Shown: one piece after another, positions 53,824-64,000 of the stretch
Position numbering within the stretch: the first letter of the stretch is position 1
Layout: the number at the start of each line of letters is the position of its first letter
Assembly: GCF_016086655.4 (NCBI RefSeq)
Contig: NC_052136.2
Location: 14,446,001-14,510,000, forward strand
Source: Lepeophtheirus salmonis
Taxonomy: Eukaryota > Arthropoda > Copepoda > Siphonostomatoida > Caligidae
Direction of reading: 5' to 3'
Length of the DNA stretch: 64,000 nucleotides
The notes under the pieces: model-generated
Databases searched by the model: none
Told to the model about the DNA's origin: nothing
What the model saw: only the letters and a program-made list of their open reading frames with translations
Position numbers and translations under genes: made by a program

Positions 53824-54910
53824 GAAAATCCATTTAAAAAAATGGTTTGTTGTTAAATAATGATTGCACCATGTATATGGTGGTATGCCCCTAGCCAAGC
53901 ATCCTAAAACCTGGTTTTAAAATCTGCAAGAAGGGCATTTCAATGTTGTACGTAGACCAAAACGTCATCATCCTGGACGTTGTCGATGACAAGTTGGAAA
54001 ACAGTGACAATTAATGCCTTCCCTTTCTCTGTTTCATACCATAAACCTCCCAACAACAAGATATTAATCAAATAAAACAGTAATATATATATCTATTTCA
54101 GTCAAACATAGAACTGACTAAATAACAAAGAAACCAATAAACTCATTTATATATAGATATGTAATAGTAATAGCAAAATTGTATTTATGCTAAAAACTAG
54201 ATCGTTTCTTCAAGCTCTTTCTAACAAGTTTTAGTATATTCTGTAATATCCAAAAATATCTAGATGAGCACCATCGATCGTCTTAGGAATCTTCCATTGA
54301 AACGCTTTGTATCTTGCAACTACTGAAATTTAAATTGCAGGAATATCTTCTGCAACTATGGGTTCTCCTGCAGTTATATCCTTAGCTAGGTAACCCTTTA
54401 TAAAGCATTCTCTATTGATTCTCTATTCAGGTGTGTGGTCTTTTTTTTCTCGATAGCATGCCTAACAAAATTATTTCTGTAGTTATATCAACAGTATTGT
54501 CCTCCAGACCTCTCAGGTTTAAACTAATAAATGATATCAGAATATGTAGCAGGTGACAGAAAAAGTGAGTCTTATAGAGCTGAATAATTTACAACAATTT
54601 TTACATGGAGGGCTCAAGAACAAAATTCCGGTTGCTATTTGAAATTGAGCAGTGAATTTTCTTGCATCAACTATTTGGGAAGTTGATGATATAATCAGAT
54701 ACATCAAATTACTAGGTAAATTTAATTCCCTAATCCATCCATTTCACCTCGGCCATGAAAAGTCCTCCTTTGAATTAGCAAAAATCATTTTCGAATCCCG
54801 AAGAACGGTCATATTGTGTAGTTTGGCATGTCTTTTCAGAGGAAAAGTAAACTTCCAGGTAAAAAAATACACAAAAAACCAGAGTGAACACAAATAGAAC
54901 TCATGCATTG
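53824..54910. other. Spacer, no confirmed gene
   Basis: Open frames at 54,652-54,897 (+) lie opposite the 3' side of the gag-like ORF and do not look coding. Confidence 0.35.
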
Positions 54911-55810
54911 TTAGCTGATTTTTTCTGAGTGCCTCCCATTCCAAAGATACAAGGTAACGTCATTTTTTTTAACCCTTCTTTTTTTTCGAGACTGTTTCTC
55001 ATCATAGTCTTGTTCACTGTGGGATTCATATGTTTTTCCTTCATCTTCGTTTGACGTCTCATTGGACAAACTCTCTATCTCTTTACTTTGCATTTTTTTC
55101 TGCACTATCTTTGGCTTCATGTAAGGTACATTTTTTATTTATTCAATAAGTATTTTTCTATTTTTGAAATTGATAGTTCTGATTTTTCTTCTTTTCTTCA
55201 GATTCTCCCGTGAATTTTGTTTACATTGCATTCCGTTTTTATTGAAGATATGATCCTCATTCATAGACTGATTATTTTGAACATTTTGCAATTTCAAAAT
55301 ACTCGATTCATTTTTATCCTTTCTGTTCATTATTGCCAACAGTCATCTTCTGTATCCAGATGGTTAATTTCTTTTATAAATACATTTTTTTGCAAAGTGG
55401 GCAAAGTCATTGCAAATCGAATACGCCTTAGCGTTCCCGATGAAATGCAAGGGTCTAATTGATTGATCAATTAGCAGATAACAAAATATGTTCTCTGGGC
55501 ATCCTGTAGCCCTTACCCTTCCACTTTCGGTAAGTTGTCCTTCTCTTCTTCTACTCCTGTTTACTAATTCCATGGTTTCTCAACACTCTAACATTATTCT
55601 TCTACTTTTCAGCAGTAATTACGTCCTTTGTTAGTATATCAGGGCCAAGACACATTTCATCATCCTTCTGAGATTTTTCCAATGAGACTAGGAGCTCATT
55701 TATTTTAGGTTGCCTAGACGTAATTTGGCGGCTTTGTTGGTGGATCTCCTGTGCTAGAGTTCCTCCCCATCATATTGCCCTGGTCTTTAATTCTTTTTTA
55801 TTGCCTATTT
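54911..55810 (-). pseudogene. Non-LTR retrotransposon ORF1 (gag-like), minus strand
   Basis: In minus-strand order: GGTLAQEIHQQSRQITSRQP and LLVSLEKSQKDDEMCLGPDI (55,600-55,770); LIDQSIRPLHFIGNAKAYSI then CNDFAHFAKKC (55,395-55,480), a CCHC-type knuckle missing its first Cys; and a Lys/Glu/Ser-rich tail in two open frames (KKRRKIRTINFKNRK; SNETSNEDEGKTYESHSEQD; QSRKKRRVKK) ending at 54,911. The plan is the same as the ORF1 copies at 35-39 kb, but the sequences are too far apart to call the same family. Several stops. Confidence 0.5.
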
Positions 55811-56478
55811 GCAACGAAATAACACTTTTTCACCATCCCTTAGAAAAACACACGTTATCACATTATTCTTTTCTTTTAATATATGCCAACCTACATTATT
55901 GTATATTAAGTATCTATGATAAAAATTTACTATGGACTTTTTATCAGCGTGTCAGACAGAATCCCTCTGTGTGTCATAGTTTTGTCATCACTGAGTTAAA
56001 GTGTAATGAAATTTTGGATTGTCTTTTGTTTTTTCATTTATTAAATTACGTAAATGCTTTTGTTTTTTCATTACTCTGATTTTTTTTGAGGGGGTTTCTT
56101 ATTTCCTTCCTATAGGAAGGTGATTTATGAGTTGATTAAAATTGATTCCAAGTTGGAAACACTTCCTTTGTATTTCCTTGTATACATCAAATATATGTAC
56201 ACTTTATATAATCAGGCAGTTCAAGGACGTTTTATATTTGGTTTAAGGGTTAAATACATATGTGATGCATTAACATAAAAATAATCTTGAAGAAAAATCT
56301 AGACAAGGAGAAAATTACAATTTATTTCTTTGCTTTGTAAATACATACTGCCCAATAATTTTATAGGCATATTTGAGTCAATGATATAATTGTAGCTTTC
56401 TAAGATCCAGTATTGATACTTTTATTTTGGTTTGGTCTGAAGTGATTTTTGAAGCACAATTTGCACTTATATTCCGTT
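55811..56478. other. Spacer with 16-bp palindrome at 56,105-56,120
   Basis: CCTTCCTATAGGAAGG is self-complementary. No gene was recognised. Confidence 0.45.
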
Positions 56479-56763
56479 AAGATGACGGTCTTAGAAAATG
56501 GACAAGAAATTAATCGTTTTCAATTTGAGGAATTGGTTTCTTTTTTAGATTCTTATGCAAATTGTATAAAAACTAGTGATTGGACGATTCAAAAAAATTT
56601 CGATGGCCATTCCGATCTAATTCTAGTAAAAATTCCGTATGCCAATTCTTTAATATTTAAAAAATACCATTTTGTTACCTGGGGACTCAATATTATAAGG
56701 GGTCCTGGTTTTTTGATTTTCATTTTTAATCCAAATTTTAAAATGGTTAGTTTTAAAAATTAA
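56479..56763 (+). CDS. Possible exon, unrecognised
   Basis: From ATG 56,479 (AAG before ATG, A at -3) the frame reads MTVLENGQEINRFQFEELVS and FLDSYANCIKTSDWTIQKNF, soluble-protein-like text with a purine-biased first codon position. The final 30 codons run into T-rich MITE-like sequence, so a real exon would end earlier, for example before GTAAAA at about 56,627 or GTTAGT at about 56,744. No partner exon was found. Confidence 0.3.
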   Translation, partial: KMTVLENGQEINRFQFEELVSFLDSYANCIKTSDWTIQKNFDGHSDLILVKIPYANSLIFKKYHFVTWGLNIIRGPGFLIFIFNPNFKMVSFKN

Positions 56764-58170
56764 ATTATTGTTTCAAAAAATAAAAAAAATATACTATTTA
56801 ATGTTTAAAAATTTTTCGAAAATCTTTTACATATTCACAAAAAGTAACATTTTTGGAAAAAAATTTATAAAATCCCCAGGAGTTCTCTAAAAATCAATTT
56901 TTTGTAATAAAATTTTAAAAACTAAATTTCTAATCTAAATTTTTTGAAAAAAAGTTCCAATATGACATTTTTGTCCGAAAAATGTCAAAAACAGATAGTT
57001 AAAGACAGAAATTTAAGTTCTTTGGAAGAAAATGTAAAAATTATATCGAATTTAAAATATTATATTAAGTTTAATTAAAAGCAAAAATTCGTTAATTTGG
57101 GAAAAGTGGGGGGGGGTCTATTTTTTTCATAACTTAGAAAAGTAATAAATAGTTAAATACGAGTAATAAATATAAATCGGAATCTCAAATTAAATTTTGC
57201 AACCCCGATTCCAGAAAAACCATCCGATTTTCCGATTAATCCTCCCATCATTAATAAAAACTACATACTTTATATGACGTAATTATGTCCTATCTTAATA
57301 AAAATAAATTTATTTAAATGACCTATTTCTAAAAAAAAAAAACATAATAAGAAATTCGCCGTTTTTATAACATTTTTTTTTTTTACATAGGTTGAATTTC
57401 ATAGGATAACTAAATGCCCCTTCCCCTCACACCTAAAGCCCCCATATTCCCCTCTTGGTTACGAATCACTACTCTAGACCGATCCAGACATAATGTTTAT
57501 TCGTCTATATGACCGATGAAGATTTAATTTCTTTAAAAGGGCTAAATTAATTTGAACCAACAATAATAACAGAATCAGAACGGCCAAGGATTTCAAGACC
57601 TTTAATCTAAACACTAATAGGTAAAAAAAAAAAAAAAACTTTTTCTTTTTTGACCATCCAGAATTTGACGTTTGATCAGAATTTATGCAAGAGTTAATAA
57701 AAATAGTGAACTGTAGCTTTGTGGAAAAAAATTGCTCTCCTGAATATCAGTGTGTGTGAGTACACACTCCAAGTATACGTACAATGGGGCATGACTATTG
57801 TTTACTTGTATCAGTTTGTAAACAAAGCGACAATGAGTGGCGCCATCTTGTGAATAAATAATACAGCTCTCTTAATGATCATATTATTTAATATAAAATA
57901 TAAGCTGGATTTTTTTTTTTTTGGAGATTGGGGACTTAGTTTTTGGAATTTGAAAAATTATTATTTTATGGAAAAAAATTAGAAAAACTTCATTTGTTGA
58001 ATAAAAATTTCTAAATTTTTTAACTTTTTCGAAAAAAAAAAATTGAAAAATTAAATTAAATTTGAAATATCAAATTTTTTGAAAACAATATCAAATATTA
58101 AATTTTCTAGTAAAAAGCAAAAATTACATAATTTGGGAGAGCTTCTCCAGCCCCTTCTTGCAGACGGTCC
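56764..58170. mobile_element. T/A-rich MITE debris (two bodies)
   Basis: 56,764-57,120 and 57,910-58,170 show the A/T wording of the CAGGGG-type family. The second ends CTTCTTGCAGACGGTCCTC, a mutated CTGCAGACGCCCCTG terminus. Between them lies unassigned AT-rich sequence. Confidence 0.4.
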
Positions 58171-59383
58171 TCATATGTTACTATCATAGATGGCGCTTTT
58201 AATTCTCAGGGTTGGCCATTTTTTTAAACAAATGGTTGTTTAAAAAAAAACCTCCTATTCAATGTACGTCTAAAACTCAAGTTAAACATATGATACCTAC
58301 ATTAGTAAATATTTGCTTTCTTTGTAATTATATTTTAGGTATATTTTGACCATACTATTAGTCTTTTTTTCTTGTTTGTACTTTTTACAAATATAGTTCA
58401 ATGCGATGATGTTATTTCAATCTTTCACAACAGTTAAATGATCCATAATTCCATATTCCTGAATACTTTTTATGGTTATTATGAGGAGTATATGAGATAA
58501 ACTTATTGTAGGACCAAAGAGAGTCGAAAGAGACTGGTGACATGCCGTTTAAAATAGTAATGAATAAAAAAAAATGTACTACAAATATGTTCACTCATTC
58601 ACACACACTCAAACAAACAAAAAAGACTGTTTTAAAAACGATTTTTTGAATACATACATCTTATTTTCTTTTTACAACAGGGTAGATTCGGGTAATTGAA
58701 CTTTCGTCTCGGATAGAGCCGGACATTTACCCGAGTATTTTAATATGTACGAGTAATTTATATCTACATATACCCAAGGTCTTAGTTATAAAGAACATTT
58801 TAAAAGTGCAGAATAATATACAAATACAACTAATTTATAGATAGCTGATGGGCCCAAAAACAGAGGGGTCATTAGCCCACTTTTTGAAAGGCCATAACAA
58901 TGAAAAGTCGAGTGATGGTGTGGCTTTAATATATGACGTTATTTTTATGAGGGGAAACTTTTTTTATATTAAAATAAACTTAGTGTTATTTTATTGCATG
59001 ATCTGGCAATTAATAAAAAATATTAGTTTATTTGTGCCCATAAAGGAAAATTATAAAATTCACCACAAGAATGGATGAAAATTAAGCAAGAAACACACAA
59101 AGTAAGACACGTAGATTTTTTTTTTAAACTAAATTTATTTACGTACAATAAATATTATAAATTAGAAGCAGTACTTAAATCATCGAACAATAATGCCGTA
59201 GATCATTACAATAATTAACACTTCCAATAATCAAAATGTTTATAGGATCACTATTTGAAATATTTTAAGTTTTAATGTTTTAAATAGGGTTCATAATACG
59301 TAATAAAAAAAGAGTTTAAGATACAAAATTTCAACACTTAACACTTAACTGTTGCATTATTTTCTGTTGCTTCCTGCTTTCAT
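58171..59383. other. AT-rich spacer
   Basis: Nothing recognised. Confidence 0.4.
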
Positions 59384-59575
59384 TCAGCTGACATGTTGCC
59401 TTTCTATTTCTTTTATATATATTTCACCAGTCTTATCAGAACTCTCCATAATTGATATTGGTCTCTTGACCATCATTGCCATCCCTCGAGGTATTGCCTT
59501 AGTATTAGTCAGACCCTTATTTGATATGCTACGGTCGACGTTCAGTCTTATTGTAGCTGATCTTCTCCAAAACAA
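59384..59575 (-). CDS. Possible terminal exon, unrecognised
   Basis: The minus-strand frame includes SATIRLNVDRSISNKGLTNT, AIPRGMAMMVKRPISIMESS and GEIYIKEIERQHVS before TGA at 59,384-59,386. GC is higher than the flanks and the first codon position is purine-rich on this strand. The opposite strand is also open for 97 codons, with an acceptor-like TTTCATTCAG (to 59,388), so strand is not certain. It may be a host exon or a transposon scrap. Confidence 0.25.
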   Translation of the reverse strand: MFWRRSATIRLNVDRSISNKGLTNTKAIPRGMAMMVKRPISIMESSDKTGEIYIKEIERQHVS

Positions 59576-60117
59576 ATTATCAGGTTATCATGTTGATTTT
59601 TTTTTTTTTTTAATATGCCCATTATACAAAGGATTTCACCACTAGATATAATACATTATCATCCCAAAACTCTGCAGACAAATAGATGGACAGACGGACT
59701 AACTTAAATCGATTTTCATAATTACTTATTCATCTCAACAGCGCCCCATAGTTAATTTCCGTCATTCATGAGCACATGCACCATATACTCATATGTCGTC
59801 TAATCAATAATTAAGGAATCCTGATAACAGCTTTGGAAAATAAAAAAAAACATATTCATATTGCAAAATAAAAAAAATATGGCAAATGTTTCGGGTTATA
59901 TTTGTTACAATTTCAAAAATATTTCTACAAATGAATAAATAATTGTGAAACAGTTTGGCAATATGGTTTAATTGACTAACAATTAATTAGTATACAGGCC
60001 AAACACTCAAAAATTTAAAATCAATATAAAATTAACTTCTACTTATTTTTATTTTATGACCTTTTTATAGTAAACTTTTGAACCAATAGTTGGTCATTCA
60101 ACAATTTTCTACACTTT
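59576..60117. other. AT-rich spacer
   Basis: Nothing recognised. Confidence 0.4.
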
Positions 60118-60770
60118 TTATATAATATGTCCCTCCATTCTGAATGATAGCTTCAATACGGGTACGAACAGCTAGCCTTGATGATGTCCGAGTAAGAGTT
60201 TTTCCACTCCTCTGCGATCACAGCCTTCAATGCATCGACATTCGGAAGACACACGAACAACAAAGTCCAGTGGTTTCACTTCGATTGAGGACGAAGGCTA
60301 AAATTCTACCGCCCAGAAGGCAGCCATGTTCTCCCTTCAGTAATGATGGACCATCTTGAAATTGTGGGGTGGGCACCGTCTTGGGTAAACACATATTTGT
60401 CCCTGGGGAACGTGGCCTTCAACCATTGCAAAACATAGTATCTCAGAAACTTGTACATGACGCCCATATTGACTTTCTCGTTAACCTTGAATAAGTAGTG
60501 AGACCTCTTGCTGCCATCGGACACTACGACGCTGAGAATCATTACCTGAGCTGAATCAATGTCCCTGAAGGTTCCCTCATCCATAGTTCTTGAGTCAGTC
60601 AAGAACCAATCAGTTCTACTCTTTGGAACAGCTTCTATTGTGAAAATCTTCTTTTCAGAGATCAATTTGTGCACGGAGGAGATACCACAACCTCGGCCAT
60701 TTTGTTTGTTGCTTGGCCATTTTTGATCGCATAAAAACAAAACAAATATCAAAATGTAACTTTTTTCCAA
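60118..60770 (-). pseudogene. Decayed mariner (maT-like) transposase
   Basis: Minus-strand order: EKKIFTIEAVPKSRTDWFLT (first catalytic block with Asp changed to Glu), DSRTMDEGTFRDIDSAQVMI, LSVVVSDGSKRSHYLFKVNE, VLQWLKATFPRDKYVFTQDG (second Asp kept), then frame-shifted pieces with RPQSKPLDFVV (third block) and finally RIEAIIQNGG near 60,150. The order and spacing match a mariner transposase. The helix-turn-helix half is missing upstream of 60,770. The 154-codon open frame 60,306-60,770 starts inside non-element sequence. Confidence 0.7.
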
Positions 60771-62072
60771 GTTCTTTCGAATGGGGTCAAGTAAAAAATT
60801 GGCAGACTTTTAGAACTGAGGCTAGACGGCCTCAAAGAGGATTCTAATTTTCTAATCTTTACCCTAAAGTGTCTTTTTTCTTTCTTTAATGGAAGGAAAG
60901 GTTTAGAGATGCAATTAATTCGAACATTTGTAACAATACTTGAAAGAAAATGAAGAAATGTATATAGATTACTGTTTTTGTTAAGAAATTTAATATTTTT
61001 AATAAAAATACCCTTTTTTGCCATTCAATAGCTTCAAAGAATCATTATATTTTATTTTTCATTCTTCTTAAGGCAAAATTAATAAGAACTGAGAAGCTGA
61101 TTTACCTTTATATTGATATGATCTTATTAGCTTATTTGTTGAATATTTTATAAGTTTAGCGGAACTAACCAATCATTGATTCATGTCTGAGTGAATTTAT
61201 TCTACTTAGCACACATGTCAACAAGGTAAAGAACGCTCGACACATTGAAAGGACGTGAGGGTGGAACGAAGGTTGATAGGATCAGTGCTTTGGATTTATA
61301 ACCTTTGTTTTATTCATTTTGTTGAAGAATTTAAGTTGGTTGGAATTGATTTTTTTGTACGAGAGGTTTCGTTAATGGAATCAATAATTTGAGTACAAGT
61401 TGTAACTTGTATAATCAAATTGTACAAGTTTCAATCAAAAAAAAAAAAGGATTTACAGTACTTGGGACAAGAATAATGCAATTGTTGAATATTTCATGCA
61501 CGATTGATATATCAATGGTGTAATTTTGACTACTTTAATAAAAATTGATTTAATATAATTATTATGTGGTACATTTTAAAGTTCAAATACCCACAGTTAT
61601 ATTACTAATAAATACCGATTAAACATTATACATTAATAAATTAAAGTATCACCCTCTAGTTGCTAATTACAATAATCAATGTCGTAAATGAATAATGGAA
61701 TTGAAAATGAAAAAATTGTCTTGAACGGTCCAAATATTTTGTTAACTTTATATGAAATTTTATTGGTTTTCTTTCCTCCATTTTGTCACAACAATGAACT
61801 GCCATCCTTTTACCTTTGAAATCTTCTAAAAAAGTTCTTGAGTCTGGCGACTTGGCTAATCAACAAGTTTTTTAGAACGTAAATATTCAAATGCTTTAGA
61901 ACCCACATTTCGTAAGATGAGCGTGGCTGTAACATCCTACTTGGAGTATCCACTATTACATTTTGTTGATTCTTCTTACTTTAGCTTCGGAATTATTCTT
62001 TTCAAGGTTGGTCGTATACTTATTTGAATTACAACCAGACTGCGTTGCAAGTTCCTTATCGATACACCTTAT
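60771..62072. other. AT-rich spacer
   Basis: Nothing recognised. Confidence 0.4.
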
Positions 62073-62100
62073 ATTATAGCAAGGACTCCTGTAAGCAGGA

Positions 62101-62224
62101 CTGGGCACGCGCAAACATGAATTCAAATACGTGTGCAACATGGGTCTATTGAAAAAACAAGACTTTACTGGGCATGCGCAATCATGAATTCAAATACGTG
62201 TGCAACATGGGTCTATTGAAAAAC
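62101..62224 (+). repeat. Subterminal 67-bp tandem duplication
   Basis: CTGGGCACGCGCAAACATGA (62,101) recurs as CTGGGCATGCGCAATCATGA (62,168), and both continue with near-identical text through GTGCAACATGGGTCTATTG. It lies directly inside the left terminal repeat, the usual place for transposase-binding sites. No copy is seen at the right end. Confidence 0.85.
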
Positions 62225-62323
62225 AAAAAACAATTTAACGTGTTGTGTAGGATAATAAGTAATAACTGATAACTATTAGTTACTTTGTGGACGCCATCTT
62301 TATTATGTTTTGTAATTCCAATC

Positions 62324-62593
62324 ATGACTACTAAGTGTTGTGTGTGCTCCAGGGTTTAGAACGGGTTATGACAACGAACCACAACAGTCTGGTGTTACGA
62401 TCCATCTGTGTCCAAACTAAGAGAGAACCCCGGACTTCCTACCGCCTGGCTAAGAGCAATTCCAAGAGAAACAGATCTGAAGAAGACAGATTAGGCACCA
62501 TCCAAAAGTACAAAGCTATGTTCCCTACAACGACTCTGATTTCATCTGTGAGTCAAAAAGAAGTCAGACCCTTGGCAAAGCTCTAAAGAAGAG
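62324..62593 (+). pseudogene. THAP-domain transposase exon 1, damaged
   Basis: Frames spell the THAP domain in pieces: MTTKCCVCSRV (start at 62,324), TAWLRAIPRETD (the W..(A)IPR block), then YVPYNDSDFICESKRSQTLG and KALKK (the segment before the final motif). At least two small frameshifts and an early stop separate them. The exon ends in AAGAG before GTAAGAC (donor 62,594). Confidence 0.7.
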
Positions 62594-62707
62594 GTAAGAC
62601 AGCTGCTCACTTTTAATCCGTTCTGTACGGATTGCCGTTTTTGCAATTGATAATTTGTAAAAAAATGTTGGGAAGATAGTATGCTTATAGCTGTCCTTCT
62701 TTTACAG
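62594..62707 (+). other. Intron of the THAP transposon gene
   Basis: A 114-bp intron, GTAAGAC to CTTCTTTTACAG. Removing it joins KALKK and R to CLKPDVVPSLWPN in phase, restoring the terminal AVPTIF-like THAP motif (VVPSLW). Confidence 0.75.
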
Positions 62708-63650
62708 GTGCCTCAAACCAGATGTAGTACCATCTCTATGGCCAAACTGCCGCAACTATCTCTCAACTCCTAAAGCGTCATCAAGCTCAACTCAAGCTGC
62801 AACCACGTCACGTAGGGCTCAACAGTTCCATGACCTAGAGCCGTATCTTGAATTTGAACTCTTGATTGAGGAGTCAGTCCTCTCTCTGCAAGAACTTGGT
62901 GACAAATTGGCCAAGGAGACACTCGCATCAGACTTCATCCTCATCACAAATCCAAGTGTTGTCCTTTTGAAGCTATGCTATGATGATAAATTAGGCCCCA
63001 AGTAGTAGCCAGCATCCAGTTTTAGACAAAGGGATATATCATTCAAAATTTATCACTCTGGTGTGTTGATTGACAAAAAGACAGTGTCACATATCACCTC
63101 AGAAGGCAAGGTCAACACTGTGATTCAAGCCATCAATTTGTCTTCCTATCTGGGAGCAAAAGAAGAATTGAATCAAACAGAGACTTGAGAAGACATCCTC
63201 AATAAGCTAGTGATGTTTGTCAACTCTTATTGAACCTACAGAAGCTTCTAAGCTCTTCTTCACTTGTGAGGCAAATTACATCATCCTGAATACATCGACA
63301 TAATGAGCAGAGGGGAGTTGTAGACTCCATCCGACCTTCTCTACCTCTCCTGTCTTTATACTCACTCCATGTTCTCTTACATCACAGCTACTCCTGAAGA
63401 GAAATACAGTTTACTTACCACCCCAAATCCTGGAGCTTCATTTGTTGCCACATTCATTGACAAGATGCAGGACAGTTTAAACTCTGACATTATCGCCGTT
63501 GTGGGAATAAAGTGTGAGGAAGGACACTCCTCGTCAGCTTTTCTTCAAAGAATTTCATTCGCTTTGTTTCATGTCATGGGTAAAAATTTAAGTGCGAAAC
63601 TGAATGATGACATCCGATTTTTAACAAAAAAAGAGAATGGCAGCTATTAA
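62708..63650 (+). pseudogene. THAP transposon protein, exon 2, several stops
   Basis: Reads CLKPDVVPSLWPNCRNYLS, a Ser/Thr-rich linker, then DLEPYLEFELLIEESVLSLQ and ELGDKLAKETLASDFILITN, then LLKLCYDDKLGPK followed by two stops (63,003-63,008). The same frame continues with SFKIYHSGVLIDKKTVSHIT, INLSSYLGAKEELNQTE and, after four more stops, an open 93-codon stretch at 63,369-63,650 (ATPEEKYSLLTTPNPGASFV; SAFLQRISFALFHVMGKNLS). No D/E catalytic triad could be assigned and the total of about 400 codons is short for a P-type transposase (about 750), so the copy may be internally deleted as well as mutated. Confidence 0.65.
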
Positions 63651-64000
63651 GTCAGAAGCTAATAGAAAAAAGCTAAATTTCAATTAAAATCTTCTGACTT
63701 GTAGACTTGGACCAAAATTGTACTTTTTGATCGTGCCTTTTCTTTATTTATGTTTTTAATGATTATTTTGATTAAAGTACTAATAAAATACCACTTCTAT
63801 TAGAAATATATAGCCTCATTTTTATTATTTTAATGATATTCCCTTGCAAAATACTTTTAAAAACTCTTTATTTTGTAGCAAAACACTTTAAGAGAGACAT
63901 TCCATATAGAATAAACAAAGAGGTATATTCGAAACACGTGAGCACAGTGTCCTCTCCTGCTTACAGGAATCCTTGATTATAGTCATCTTGGAGGTATCCT

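Larger units (their letters stand above)
62073..63982 (+). mobile_element. THAP-domain DNA transposon, both ends and TSD present
   Basis: Terminal inverted repeats at 62,080-62,100 and 63,955-63,975 (21 bp, one mismatch) start CAAGGAYTCCTGTAAGCAGG. They are flanked by the identical 7-mer ATTATAG (62,073-62,079 and 63,976-63,982), read as a target-site duplication. The 1.9-kb body carries a THAP-type two-exon gene. Drosophila P makes 8-bp duplications and its ends start CATGATG, so this is at least a distinct lineage; whether it is P-like is open. Confidence 0.85.

Noticed and set aside
59352..59645. 97-codon plus-strand frame with two hydrophobic stretches
   Set aside because: The codon purine bias favours the opposite strand, so I kept the minus-strand reading as the weak candidate instead.
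1..64000. tRNA genes, rRNA or CRISPR arrays
   Set aside because: No GTTCGANNC-type T-arm with a matching acceptor stem, no rRNA core text and no regularly spaced identical repeats were found by eye; the tandem repeats present have no unique spacers.

Overview
The window looks like gene-poor, AT-rich animal DNA, most likely from an arthropod. A parasitic copepod such as a sea louse (Lepeophtheirus or Caligus) fits best. The reasons are the many DD37D (maT-like) Tc1/mariner transposases in different states of decay, AT-rich MITEs, RNase H-bearing non-LTR retrotransposons, short introns of about 50-60 bp and long TE-filled introns. The organism call is inference from remembered family style and was not checked by a search. 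No prokaryotic gene layout, rRNA, tRNA or CRISPR array was recognised.

Layout. 0-5 kb: a short-spacer inverted repeat, a decayed mariner relic, an AT-rich MITE and, on the minus strand, a broken THAP-domain gene that still shows a 60-bp intron. 5-9.7 kb: a minisatellite, a hAT-type MITE and T-rich MITE bodies. 9.98-12.15 kb: a decayed P-element/THAP9-like transposase. 14.1-17.2 kb: a 30-bp minisatellite and a 5'-truncated RNase H-type non-LTR element on the minus strand. 21.6-30.0 kb: the only convincing host-type gene, a four-exon gene for a small predicted secreted precursor of 187 residues with signal peptide, many dibasic sites, four related M-x-R-L motifs and a two-cysteine segment. Its 6.9-kb first intron holds a decayed tandem array of about 0.4-kb units, MITEs and a mariner relic. 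30.6-33.6 kb: Helitron-like debris, a TIR-bounded mariner deletion derivative with an intact 212-codon frame, and another mariner relic.

34.7-46.7 kb is a nested graveyard: two ORF1 (gag-like) copies of one non-LTR family, the second interrupted by a mariner and followed by its endonuclease/RT ORF2; a 5' LTR with primer-site region and gag; further RT fragments. 48-62 kb: MITEs, mariner relics, a Helitron-like miniature, a minus-strand gag-like ORF1 and several perfect hairpins. 62.07-63.98 kb: a complete, TSD-flanked THAP-domain DNA transposon with 21-bp terminal inverted repeats.

The three most interesting points are the unrecognised secreted precursor gene, the THAP transposon with its self-palindromic termini and 7-bp target duplication, and a recurring pattern of long perfect inverted repeats with 2-5 nt spacers. 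One of these overwrites a conserved transposase motif, which suggests template-switch mutation. The transposon genes do not work together; nearly all are broken. All homology statements come from motif reading, not from a database search.
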